64,000 nucleotides of DNA from assembly GCA_009829735.1 (NCBI GenBank), contig CM020619.1, forward strand, positions 33,210,283 to 33,274,282, read 5' to 3'. Position numbers and translations under genes: made by a program. Under the pieces are notes generated by a model. The model was not told the origin of the DNA, ran no database searches, and saw only the letters and a list, made by a program, of their open reading frames with translations. This document shows positions 43,713 to 55,431 of this stretch, piece by piece. The stretch is from Pyropia yezoensis (taxonomy: Eukaryota > Rhodophyta > Bangiophyceae > Bangiales > Bangiaceae). Positions within the stretch are counted from its first letter, which is position 1, and each line of letters starts with the position of its first letter.

Positions 43713-43917
43713 GGGTTTCCGTCACCCTTGTGGTGACGCCGTCTTCGGCCCTGGCACACGGATAGGGATCCGGTCCTTTTCTTGTACTCGTGGTGTTGCG
43801 ACCTGATCGATTGTGTTGAGTTTTTACCTTTGACTGTGATCTACTGTTACTCTCCCCAATCTACCCCCTCGCTCTCTTATTCGTGGTGATTGTTACGTCG
43901 GTTGACTGATTGTGACT

Positions 43918-46101
43918 ATGTCTACCCAAGAGACGGGGAACGTTCAAGATGACGGATCGGCGTCGACGCCGACCCCGGAGGTGACTACGGGAACCGAGAT
44001 CGGGAACCCGATCGACAACATTGAGACGCCAATGCTCTCAGGTGCCGGATCGACGTTTGGCACGGCTCGGACGGCAGGAGGCGGGGGCCCGCCTCAACTG
44101 TCGTCGACCGACCTCACTCCGCCGCCTCCTTCACCAGGGGATTCCCTGATGGCATCATTGGCCCGCATCGAGGCCCGGTTTTCCGGACTCGACGCTCGCC
44201 AAGAGCGGACGGAGGACGCAATGGCCGTGTTGATGTCAACACGCCACACGACGGGACCCCGACGTGTTCCTCCCACACCGGTACGGTTCGAACCGGCCGG
44301 ACAACTTTCGGAGTCCACCAGGGTCAACCCCGGTGTTGCTACTCCTGGACAACCCCCGGACACAATGGGATATGGATCCGACTCGTCGGCAGAGTTGGAA
44401 CGGAGCCACACGGAGCGATACGCTCGGAGCACCCGAAGCGGACTCCGCGGACACGACCCGGCGGATACTTACGCCGGTGGAGAGTCGGTTATTGGCGGAG
44501 GGGGTACCCTCTCACAGTATCCCCACGACAAAGGAGGCCAGGCAACTCGGATTCCCGAAGTGCCGATGCCTGAAGTACCATCTTCAGTGGTGGAAGCTAT
44601 AACCGCGCAGGTAACTGCGAGCCTACTGAAGCGGATGGAGTCCGATGAGTTTGCTCATCAACTGGCTAAGCGACTGGATATCCAGGACGCTGACACGGAG
44701 ATCGTCAACGAAGTCTTCAGGTCGGTACTGACTCCCGAACGTTATCGTTTGGAAGACCGATCTACCACCGTATCGGAATCGATGCGTAATACGTCGCACC
44801 GAGCGATCCGCTCTATGCAGACCCTTATGAAGGGAGTCCCTATGTTCGGGGGCCCCAACGGACGTCCGTTGGCAGTCATCGGCTTCTTGACTAGCTTCAA
44901 GGCAGCCGCAGACAAGGCGCTCGTCAACGAAGGGCTGGCCCTGGAGATCCTCCCTTTCTTTGTTGATGAACGGGTGCGAGGAATTCTTCGCCAGGCATCC
45001 CCGATGCCGGGAATGAGGGTCGTGGCCACCCCCATGGATTACCGTGGGATTCTCAAGGAGCTGCTGAGCAGTTACCTCAACGAGGACAAGTGCGAGGACC
45101 ACCACCGGGCCCTGCGCACTGCCACCGCCCAGAGCTGGGAGGATGAGGAGATGTTTGGACGCCAGATCCAAAAGCTCGACTACGAGCTGGGGAAGCTTCT
45201 CAGAGAAGGGGAGCTACGGGCCATCCTGTTCGCAGGAGTACCCAACTACGTGCGGATATCCGCACGGGGCGCCAACACGGCACGGACGAACTTCAGTCGA
45301 CTGATGCATATGTGCAAGTCCCTAGGGGATGCCTACCGGGTGCTACACCCGGAGTGCGCCTTGGCCCCGAAGCCCAAGGGTGAGGGAGGCAAGCACCATC
45401 TTACCCCGGTACCGAGGCAAGAGAAGGTGGAACGTAAGGCCGCACCAGTACTGGTGGCGACCGAACATACCCCTACGGGCGAGGATGAACCTCTAGTTGA
45501 CCAACAGGGCCACCTGTTGCTACCGGCGACGCCGGTGATTGATGAGCACGGTACGGTAGCGTACATTGCCCCGGCTGGGACCCGGTTCCAGGTCAACGAG
45601 GGAGCGGGACGGCGCGTCCCGTATGTGCGGACGACGGGGTATGCCGCGGTTACGGGTAACCCCCACCAGCCCCTGCCTACATGGGCAGTACGTACGGAGG
45701 CACCTCCGCAGATTGCGGGCCGACCCAACCGGTTGGGGGAGTCCATGTTCCGGTTGACCCAAGGACCCAAGGCCTACCAGGGAGCAGGCACTCGGGCGCC
45801 CGAGGGAGGCAACCGCATCTACGGGGCTACCCCGATGCGAACTCAAGAAGGGACCGGCACGTCCGGATGTATGTTGTGTGGGGATCCCCAGCACTGGGTG
45901 TCTTCCTGCCCACTCATCCCCGAGGAGTCTCGGCGGGCAGCGGCGCACCGCAAGGCATCCACCGGGGGGTATCCCGCCAGAGCACCCGGACACGCACCGG
46001 GTAGGCAGCCAGCTCCAGGTGGAGTACTGGCCGTCGAGGAGGCACCTCCGCAGCCGGATGTCCCGGCGGACAGCACCCTACCAAAGGCGGGAAACGAGTA
46101 A
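43918..46101 (+). CDS. B gag (about 727 residues) with zinc knuckle
   Basis: Starts MSTQETGNVQDDG. The N-terminal third is low-complexity Thr/Pro/Ser-rich. The capsid-like core runs through SVVEAITAQVTASLLKRMES and RAIRSMQTLMKGVPMFGG to FSRLMHMCKSLGDAYRVL, and the C-terminal CCHC knuckle is CMLCGDPQHWVSSC. It is long for a Ty3/gypsy gag. Its stop codon lies 8 nt before the pol ATG. Confidence 0.85.
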   Translation: MSTQETGNVQDDGSASTPTPEVTTGTEIGNPIDNIETPMLSGAGSTFGTARTAGGGGPPQLSSTDLTPPPPSPGDSLMASLARIEARFSGLDARQERTEDAMAVLMSTRHTTGPRRVPPTPVRFEPAGQLSESTRVNPGVATPGQPPDTMGYGSDSSAELERSHTERYARSTRSGLRGHDPADTYAGGESVIGGGGTLSQYPHDKGGQATRIPEVPMPEVPSSVVEAITAQVTASLLKRMESDEFAHQLAKRLDIQDADTEIVNEVFRSVLTPERYRLEDRSTTVSESMRNTSHRAIRSMQTLMKGVPMFGGPNGRPLAVIGFLTSFKAAADKALVNEGLALEILPFFVDERVRGILRQASPMPGMRVVATPMDYRGILKELLSSYLNEDKCEDHHRALRTATAQSWEDEEMFGRQIQKLDYELGKLLREGELRAILFAGVPNYVRISARGANTARTNFSRLMHMCKSLGDAYRVLHPECALAPKPKGEGGKHHLTPVPRQEKVERKAAPVLVATEHTPTGEDEPLVDQQGHLLLPATPVIDEHGTVAYIAPAGTRFQVNEGAGRRVPYVRTTGYAAVTGNPHQPLPTWAVRTEAPPQIAGRPNRLGESMFRLTQGPKAYQGAGTRAPEGGNRIYGATPMRTQEGTGTSGCMLCGDPQHWVSSCPLIPEESRRAAAHRKASTGGYPARAPGHAPGRQPAPGGVLAVEEAPPQPDVPADSTLPKAGNE

Positions 46102-46109
46102 GAGGAAGG

Positions 46110-49100
46110 ATGACCGGGGGGCGCTGGGGTCACCCAAGCAAGCCACCCCGGAGTACCGCGGGGAAAGCCCCACGGAAAGCGCGGTTGAGCCGACGCCGCA
46201 TCAACCCCCGGGTACACCTTCCGGCCCCGACGACACGGCGTCAGGGGATTGATGACCAACCACCAAGGTTGGGAGGAGAGGACGGGAAGCCCCGTCACAT
46301 GGAACCAGACAAGGGCCCTGTTCAGGATGCCCGAGCTACACCGGATATCGGTGTAGGCCACGTGCTGTTTACCTTGGAGAACTTCAAGGTATCAGCCACA
46401 CTGGGGGTTGACCCCCAGTCGACACGATCGTACTACCCTGTACTGGATACAGGGGCTGCACCCAACCTTATCCGGAAGGATACCCTCCCGGACAAGTGGC
46501 TTCCGCGAGTCAGAGTGACTCGGGGACCCACCATCAAGGACGCGAATGGTCGCCTCATTCGTACGACCGCAGCGATGTCGCTGCGGGTTACCATCGGGGA
46601 ACTCACCACGGAAGTCGACTTCCTGGTGTGTGAGACCCTATCGGTGCCCTGCATACTGGGGTGCACCTTCATCAACGTTCACGTTGATGCAATCCGGCCA
46701 GGCTGGAGGACCGTCGAGCTTCAAGAAGCCGACGGGACGAAGCGAGGACACACGGCTATCGTCAGGGACCTGACGCTACAAGGGAGCCACGTTAACGTGG
46801 CTGAGGTGTACGCAAGTGTCGAGCCGAAGACACTTCGGTTGGCCAAGCGAACTCGCTTTGAGCCGTTGTCGGAGACAGTCCTCCCGGTTAACTGTGACCT
46901 CGCAGGCATCTGCAGAGTCAAGTCCAACTTGCGGACGTACAAGCGCCATGGGTTGACCATGGCCAACGGTCTCATAGACCTCCCATCAGGAGGGTCGTCC
47001 CTCCTAGTGATGGCAAACTATCGCCGTAAGGCAGTCACCCTCCCGAAGGGAACTATCCTCGGGATTGCCGAGCTCTACGAAGGAGATATCCTTACCCCTG
47101 ACAAGGAAGGTCAAGTGGACCCACTTGAGGTGCTGGCGGTCGCCGAGACCACCGAGCGACAGAAACCCGATGACGGGAAGCCTAGTCGACTATCATTACC
47201 GGCGGATATTCCGCCGAAGGACCAAGAAGCATTAAAGGTACTGGCCGAGGCTGACCTCGACCACCTTCCCCCTTCGGTAGCCGAAGGGGTACGACGGATG
47301 TTAAGAAAGCATGACGTCATGTGGACAGGCGGAGCCCTGGGTACCATTGGGGCAACCCAACATCGTATTGACCTGGTACCAGGCGCACGCCCCGCCCGGT
47401 CACAACCGCACCGAGCGGGACCTATGCAACGAGAGATCGTTGATGGAGAAGGGAAGAGGATGAGTGAAGCGAAGGTGATGAGACCTTCGATGTCGGAGTG
47501 GGGTGCCCCAGTCGTTATCGTACCGAAGAGGGATCAAACCCCTCGGTTTTGCATCGATTATCGACGCCTCAACTTGGTTGCCAAAAAGGACTCCTACCCT
47601 TTGCCAAGGATGGATGAATGCATCGACTCCCTGGGGGAAGCTACGGTGTTTACCACCATCGAATGCAATGCCGGATACTGGCAGATCCCGGTGGCGGACT
47701 AGGATATCCCCAAGACGGCATTCGTCTGTCACAGTGGAGTGTACGAGTTCCTAAGGATGCCCTTCGGGTTGTCCAACGCCCCCGCTACATTCGAGCGGGC
47801 TATCGACATTATACTGTCGGGGGTGAAGTGGCGCAACTGCCTAGTGTACCTCGATGACGTCATCGTCTTCTCGCGTAACATGGATGACCATGTGCAACAT
47901 GTTGACGAGGTACTCACCCTCTTGAGGAACGCCGGGGTAACCCTGCGTCTGAAGAAGTGCGCCTTCTTCCAACAGACGGTCGAGTATCTGGGCCACCAGA
48001 TAATTCCTGGTAAACTAGGGGTACTCGAAGCCAATACCCGGGCACTCCGGGATGCCCGGTTCCCTAACACCCAGACGCAGCTCAAGAGCTTCCTTGGAAT
48101 GTGCAATGTATACCGACGGTTCGTCAAGGACTTCGCTCGGATAGCTAAACCGTTAACGGTTCTTACGAGCAGTACCCTGCGCAAGGTACTCCAACCCTCT
48201 TCGCCTAGCGAAGAGGAGGCATTCGAGTCGCTGAAGCGAGCCCTACTATCCCCACCCGTCCTTGCGTTACCGCACCGACGGGGTACCTTCGTCATCGACG
48301 TCGATGCGTGCGACACCCAAGTGGGATGCACCCTGCTACAGGGGGAGACGTTGATCGGTACCGATAACGTTATCCCGGACCTACGTCCGGTAGGATACTT
48401 CAGCCGGACACTCAACCCGGCTGAGCGTAACTATAGTGCCACCGAGCGTGAATGCCTCGGAGTTATATGGGCAGTGCAACTGCTCCGTCCATACCTGGAG
48501 GGCTCCAGGTTCATCGTGAGGTCCGACCACGAACCCCTACGATGGCTCCTCAACCTTGGTGACAAGGATTCCGATAGCCATGGGAGGCTAGCCCGATGGA
48601 GGCTAAAAATGGCCGAGCACGACTACCGTACCGTGTATAAGGCTGGGTCAACCCACTATCTCGGAGACGCATTGTCTCGCCTCGACACCCCGAGCGGGGA
48701 TACCCGCCCGGTGGACGAGGACATCCCGGTGGTACCGGTCTGCATGGTGGGTAACGCCACCCAAGGTATGGTTGACCATACCATGGCACACCGAGCATGC
48801 CCACTAACCCTCGCGGACTTCCGCGAGGCACAAGCCAATGACGACGACTGTAGACGTCATCGCGCTAACCTCCTGGCCTGTACGGCCGGCATCTTCTCCG
48901 AGAACGAAGACGGACTCATAAACCGGCGGGCACCCGCCGATGGACGACATCAAGTCGTGGTTCCCGTGTCCTTACGGCAAGCCGTCATGGAACGAGAACA
49001 CGAGAACCCCACAGCCGGACACCCGGGGGGTTCACGTATGTTCGCAGCAATGCGAAGGTTCTTCTACTGGCCAGCAATGGCCGTCGACGTGGTCGACCAC

Positions 49101-50276
49101 GTAAGCGGATGCCTCCCCTGTGCGCGTAACCGCATGAGTCTACATAGGCAGGCGTCTGCCATGAAGCTATTCCCACCCGATGGGCCCAACGAGCAAGTCG
49201 CTATCGACATACTCGGGCCACTTCCGGTAACGGAAGAAGGGAACAGGTACATCCTGGTCATGTCTGACCGCCTCACTAAGCTGTCACGAGCGGCAGCCAT
49301 CCCGAATGATACGGCATACACCATCATGCACGCAGTGGTTGACCACTGGATCAGTGCATACGGAGTCATGAAGCAACTCCTCTCCGATAACGGAGCAAAC
49401 CTTACGTCAGCATTCTGCACTAAGGTCCTGGGCATGTTCGGTATCGAACCACGTCGGGCATCCGACTACCACCCGCAAACCAACGGGCAGGTGGAGCGGC
49501 TCAACCGCACCATCGTCAAGATGCTACAGTGCTACGTGGCAGAGCACACGAACACTTGGAACAGGCTTCTGTCCGTACTCACCCTGGCATACAATGCCAG
49601 GCCGCATCGGAGCACGAACATCGCTCCGCTGGAGTGGGTCATGCCACTAGGCGTCGGTAACCTGACGCTGCCACCAGGCAGGTGCACTCGGTATGATACA
49701 CCGAAAGGCCGACCGGCCGAACGTATCCACCTAGCTTGGTTGGCCAAGCTATCGTGGATGATTCCTAAGCTCAAGGGTGCCCTTGACAGAACACAACTTC
49801 GATATAAGAAGAACTTCGACGCCCGGTTACGGGTGCGCAACGCAACCCTGATGACAGGTGACTGGGTCTACATCAGACACCAGAAGTTCCGGGGGAACAA
49901 GCTCATGCAACCGGTCAAGGGACCGTACCAGATTCTCCACAGAGATGACCACTCTGTTATCTTACACTCCGATACGGAGATCCAACGCATCAGTGTGAAT
50001 GATGTCACACCTGCTCCGAAGCCGGAACAGCCTCAGCCGGTACCGGCTGGGTTGCTACATGAAGCTATTACAACCCACCGGTCAGATGACCCGGTGGGAC
50101 CGGATGGGATTCCATACCAAGTAGAGAGCGTGGTCGGACACACCGACCCGGACCTACCAGGACCCTGGTACGTCAAGGTTATGTGGGTCGGATACGACTC
50201 ACCCACCTGGGAACAGGCGGCAAATATACCCCGCCAACTCCTCATGCCTTACATGAGGCGACGACGCCTACTGTAA
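46110..50276 (+). CDS. B pol: protease, RT, RNase H, integrase, chromodomain
   Basis: Protease VLDTGAAPNLIRKD; reverse transcriptase FCIDYRRLN, PLPRMDECIDSLGEA and YLDDVIVFSRN; RNase H FVIDVDACDTQVGC, FSRTLNPAERNYSATEREC and VRSDHEPLRWL; integrase with HPGGSRMFAAMRRFFYWP and LPCARN, AIDILGPLPVTEEGN, LLSDNGANLTS and YHPQTNGQVERLNRTI; terminal chromodomain YVKVMWVGYDSPTWEQA. The region has about one break. All family domains are in the chromovirus order. Confidence 0.88.
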
Positions 50277-50730
50277 CAACCCAACCGACACCGACTTCGG
50301 CTGTTGGGGGGTGAGGCTTATACCTACTAAGTAGGGTGTGACATGGTTACGGCTGACTTAGGTTTCTAAGTCAAATCAGACTTAGGTTTCTAAGTCGAAC
50401 CAAGCTTAGGTAACTAAGTAAAACCTGAACCTTAATAAGTTAACTTAAAGGTAAAGGCTAACTTCGATAATATCGAAGTAACTAGGGGGCTTACACGGGA
50501 GGATGACCTCCCCAAGCCAAGACACAAAGTGAGGGAGGATGACCTCCCCAAGTATGAACCAACCGGAAGAAGTTGGGCGGGAGGCAAGGCACCACTGAGC
50601 CAGAAGGGGTACTCCCCAGGGCAGCAAACAGAGGCAAGCAATGCCCCCAAAGGGGATGAGTTTATACTCACTACTACCCGGCCACCATTAGGGTCACCGG
50701 GGCCCTCTCCCGCACTAACAATAGCGCTCC
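50277..50730. promoter_or_regulatory. Hairpin-rich junction between B pol and antisense ORF
   Basis: The 454 bp between the two convergent stops hold several perfect inverted repeats. GACTTAG-GTTT-CTAAGTC occurs at 50355-50372 and 50379-50396, with a related unit at 50403-50420 (period exactly 24 nt). ACTTCGATA-A-TATCGAAGT lies at 50461-50479, and GGGAGG-ATGA-CCTCCC at 50497-50512 and again at 50533-50548. The same set recurs in the second copy (59599-60052). A bidirectional 3'-end or insulating role is possible. Confidence 0.7.
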
Positions 50731-52317
50731 TTAGTGGGTAGACCCACTGCCCGAGGGAGGCCCACTCACGCGTAAGCGCGTATACCTCCGTGCTCCCACC
50801 GGTCGGCAATCTCACGACGGTCAATCACCCGAGTTACCTCGGTGCATAGCTGGACGAGGGTGCTGCGGCCAGCCTCCACGTCCTCCAGAGCTTTCTGGAG
50901 GCGGTCCAGCACGCCACCGAAGCAAACGCGCTGACCCAACTAGCGCAGCACCTGGGGGATATCCCCCAGCTAACAGAGAGACCCTCCCGCATTGCGCGGG
51001 CAACAAGGGCTTCAACGCCCTCATACCAGAGACGGGGACCCCCGTCTTGTATGACAGGGGCGGGAGCGGACACTGGCGCAGCCAGAGGAGCCAGAGGAGC
51101 CGACACGGCTACCACCGGAGCCGGTGGCACCTGATACGAGGCTCGGTAGGACCCTACCGAAGGGGCTCCACCGTATCCCCGGCGGGGCTCCGCCCGACGA
51201 CGGGACACCTCACGCTCCCCACCCGCAGAGCTCCACTCTCGGGGACGACGGCCAACCGCCGCCGGTATCGGGTTACCGAACCACGGGGCAAGGACCTGAA
51301 GAGGGTCATGGATAACCATGGGAATACCCAGGTCAGGAACGGCCTCGGTGGACGCCCACCCATGGCAACTAGGCTCACCCGGCTGAGTACGCCGGATACG
51401 CAACGAGTGACGAGGCAAGGGGGTAGCCCAGCCTGCAGGTCCCGGTACGGGCGAAGGGCCAACACCCCAGCCCAGTTCACGGCATCGTGAACAGCCAGCA
51501 GGGCCTCGAACTCCCGGGCCAACCCGGTCTTGGCAGCTATCAGGTCCACGCCCAACTGCGCGATGTGCCGACGGACACCCGTCGGAAGATGAAACAGGCG
51601 CCCCTGCCGGCGGACGGACAGCAAGAAGGGAGGACGCCTGCCCGAGGGTAACCTCAAGGGTGAAGGTACCCTGCAACGGGTGGACCGGCCGGGAGGCCAA
51701 CACACTCCCGAAGTATCGGAGACAGGAGCCGGTGTCAAACCGGAAAGCAGGGGCGGGTTCCCACCCCTCCTGCCATAGCGGCGGGCGCACGGGAGTGTAT
51801 ACCGGCGCACGACCGTTGCCGGTCTGCAACGCACACGTTATATCCGTGCGAAACGCATCCGCCATGACACCATGGTTACGTCGCCAGCTCGACGCCGACT
51901 TCAACCCCGCCATAGGCGGGTAGGGAGCCGTCAACGACAGATACGGGGATACCCCCGGGGTAGATATCAAAGTCGGGATAACCGACCGGTACTGCCCACC
52001 GTCTCCCCAACGCAACCGGCTCCGCCGCCGCCGCAATCCCCGAGCACTAGCCGGGTAGTCAATCTCCCGCGGCAACGCGGGAGCCATCAGGTTCGCATAC
52101 CCCGAAGGCGGGTCGAGGTAGACCTCACCCCGTCCCACCCTAGTACGCCAGAGCTGCGCATCCCCGGTCGTCCGGCTGACTCAGGATCCAATGGTGTTCC
52201 ACTCGCACCGCGTTCGGCTGGTTGACCAGCCGCACCAACTCCCCGCTCCCAACTCGGGTCCACCTTGACGCGCCGGAGGACTCTCCACGGGGATGGGGCA
52301 GGTGGAAGTCCACCCGC
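50731..52317 (-). pseudogene. B antisense ORF, first copy, cut by the assembly gap
   Basis: Homologous to 60053-62422. Its upstream part is hidden by the Ns. It is broken in several places, mainly towards the gap. Confidence 0.7.
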
Positions 52318-52817
52318 NNNNNNNNNNNNNNNNNNNNNNNNNNNNNNNNNNNNNNNNNNNNNNNNNNNNNNNNNNNNNNNNNNNNNNNNNNNNNNNNNNN
52401 NNNNNNNNNNNNNNNNNNNNNNNNNNNNNNNNNNNNNNNNNNNNNNNNNNNNNNNNNNNNNNNNNNNNNNNNNNNNNNNNNNNNNNNNNNNNNNNNNNNN
52501 NNNNNNNNNNNNNNNNNNNNNNNNNNNNNNNNNNNNNNNNNNNNNNNNNNNNNNNNNNNNNNNNNNNNNNNNNNNNNNNNNNNNNNNNNNNNNNNNNNNN
52601 NNNNNNNNNNNNNNNNNNNNNNNNNNNNNNNNNNNNNNNNNNNNNNNNNNNNNNNNNNNNNNNNNNNNNNNNNNNNNNNNNNNNNNNNNNNNNNNNNNNN
52701 NNNNNNNNNNNNNNNNNNNNNNNNNNNNNNNNNNNNNNNNNNNNNNNNNNNNNNNNNNNNNNNNNNNNNNNNNNNNNNNNNNNNNNNNNNNNNNNNNNNN
52801 NNNNNNNNNNNNNNNNN
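52318..52817. other. Assembly gap (500 Ns)
   Basis: A round placeholder length. By comparison with the second copy (61638-63180), about 1543 bp would be expected here if the arrangement is a true tandem. Confidence 0.98.
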
Positions 52818-53012
52818 TATAACGTGGGGGCCGGCGGCGAATCCACCGCCGGCCAAGGTAGAACAACAAACCCCTCCCATTTGGGCTCCCATCTTGGTCC
52901 CGTGGCTTGCGCTCCAAGGACAGCAACCTTGGCCTCCGGTGACGTTGGTGCCGATCCCCCTTGGTGAGTGTTCCCTGAGAGTGGACGTGCGACGGATCCC
53001 TATTGTGCTACA
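52818..53012 (+). repeat. B internal LTR, 3' part
   Basis: Corresponds to the last 196 bp of the 363-bp LTR; its start is lost in the gap. Followed by the same PBS. Confidence 0.88.
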
Positions 53013-53238
53013 TTGGTGGAGCAGCAGGGGACGGGTTTCCGTCACCCTTTGTGGTGACGCCGTCTTCGGCCCTGGCACACGGATAGGGATCCGGTCCTTT
53101 TCTTGTACTCGTGGTGTTGCGACCTGATCGATTGTGTTGAGTTTTTACCTTTGACTGTGATCTACTGTTACTCTCCCCAATCTACCCCCTCGCTCTCTTA
53201 TTCGTGGTGATTGTTACGTCGGTTGACTGATTGTGACT

Positions 53239-55423
53239 ATGTCTACCCAAGAGACGGGGAACGTTCAAGATGACGGATCGGCGTCGACGCCGACCCCGGA
53301 GGTGACTACGGGAACCGAGATCGGGAACCCGATCGAACAACATTGAGACGCCAATGCTCTCAGGTGCCGGATCGACGTTTGGCACGGCTCGGACGGCAGG
53401 AGGCGGGGGCCCGCCCTCAACTGTCGTCGACCGACCTCACTCCGCCGCCTCCTTCACCAGGGGATTCCCTGATGGCATCATTGGCCCGCATCGAGGCCCG
53501 GTTTTCCGGACTCGACGCTCGCCAAGAGCGGACGGAGGACGCAATGGCCGTGTTGATGTCAACACGCCACACGACGGGACCCCGACGTGTTCCTCCCACA
53601 CCGGTACGGTTCGAACCGGCCGGACAACTTTCGGAGTCCACCAGGGTCAACCCCGGTGTTGCTACTCCTGGACAACCCCCGGACACAATGGGATATGGAT
53701 CCGACTCGTCGGCAGAGTTGGAACGGAGCCACACGGAGCGATACGCTCGGAGCACCCGAAGCGGACTCCGCGGACACGACCCCGGCGGATACTTACGCCG
53801 GTGGAGAGTCGGTTATTGGCGGAGGGGGTACCCTCTCACAGTATCCCCACGACAAAGGAGGCCAGGCAACTCGGATTCCCGAAGTGCCGATGCCTGAAGT
53901 ACCATCTTCAGTGGTGGAAGCTATAACCGCGCAGGTAACTGCGAGCCTACTGAAGCGGATGGAGTCCGATGAGTTTGCTCATCAACTGGCTAAGCGACTG
54001 GATATCCAGGACGCTGACACGGAGATCGTCAACGAAGTCTTCAGGTCGGTACTGACTCCCGAACGTTATCGTTTGGAAGACCGATCTACCACCGTATCGG
54101 AATCGATGCGTAATACGTCGCACCGAGCGATCCGCTCTATGCAGACCCTTATGAAGGGAGTCCCTATGTTCGGGGGGCCCCAACGGACGTCCGTTGGCAG
54201 TCATCGGCTTCTTGACTAGCTTCAAGGCAGCCGCAGACAAGGCGCTCGTCAACGAAGGGCTGGCCCTGGAGATCCTCCCTTTCTTTGTTGATGAACGGGT
54301 GCGAGGAATTCTTCGCCAGGCATCCCCGATGCCGGGAATGAGGGTCGTGGCCACCCCCATGGATTACCGTGGGATTCTCAAGGAGCTGCTGAGCAGTTAC
54401 CTCAACGAGGACAAGTGCGAGGACCACCACCGGGCCCTGCGCACTGCCACCGCCCAGAGCTGGGAGGATGAGGAGATGTTTGGACGCCAGATCCAAAAGC
54501 TCGACTACGAGCTGGGGAAGCTTCTCAGAGAAGGGGAGCTACGGCCATCCTGTTCGCAGGAGTACCCAACTACGTGCGGATATCCGCACGGGGCGCCAAC
54601 ACGGCACGGACGAACTTCAGTCGACTGATGCATATGTGCAAGTCCCTAGGGGATGCCTACCGGGTGCTACACCCGGAGTGCGCCTTGGCCCGAAGCCCAA
54701 GGGTGAGGGAGGCAAGCACCATCTTACCCGGTACCGAGGCAAGAGAAGGTGGAACGTAAGGCCGCACCAGTACTGGTGGCGACCGAACATACCCCTACGG
54801 GCGAGGATGAACCTCTAGTTGACCAACAGGGCCACCTGTTGCTACCGGCGACGCCGGTGATTGATGAGCACGGTACGGTAGCGTACATTGCCCCGGCTGG
54901 GACCCGGTTCCAGGTCAACGAGGGAGCGGACGGCGCGTCCCGTATGTGCGGACGACGGGGTATGCCGCGGTTACGGGTAACCCCACCAGCCCCTGCCTAC
55001 ATGGGGCAGTACGTACGGAGGCACCTCCGCAGATTGCGGGCCGACCCAACCGGTTGGGGGAGTCCATGTTCCGGTTGACCCAAGGACCCAAGGCCTACCA
55101 GGGAGCAGGCACTCGGGCGCCCGAGGGAGGCAACCGCATCTACGGGGCTACCCCCGATGCGAACTCAAGAAGGGACCGGCACGTCCGGATGTATGTTGTG
55201 TGGGGATCCCCAGCACTGGGTGTCTTCCTGCCCACTCATCCCCGAGGAGTCTCGGCGGGCAGCGGCGCACCGCAAGGCATCCACCGGGGGGGTATCCCGC
55301 CAGAGCACCCGGACACGCACCGGGTAGGCAGCCAGCTCCAGTGGAGTACTGGCCGTCGAGGAGGCACCTCCGCAGCCGGATGTCCCGGCGGACAGCACCC
55401 TACCAAAGGCGGGAAACGAGTAA
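53239..55423 (+). pseudogene. B gag, second copy
   Basis: Almost identical to 43918-46101 but broken in several places. The differences are mostly small length differences and lie nearer the gap than the clean pol that follows, which points to low consensus quality as much as to decay. Confidence 0.75.
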
Positions 55424-55431
55424 GAGGAAGG

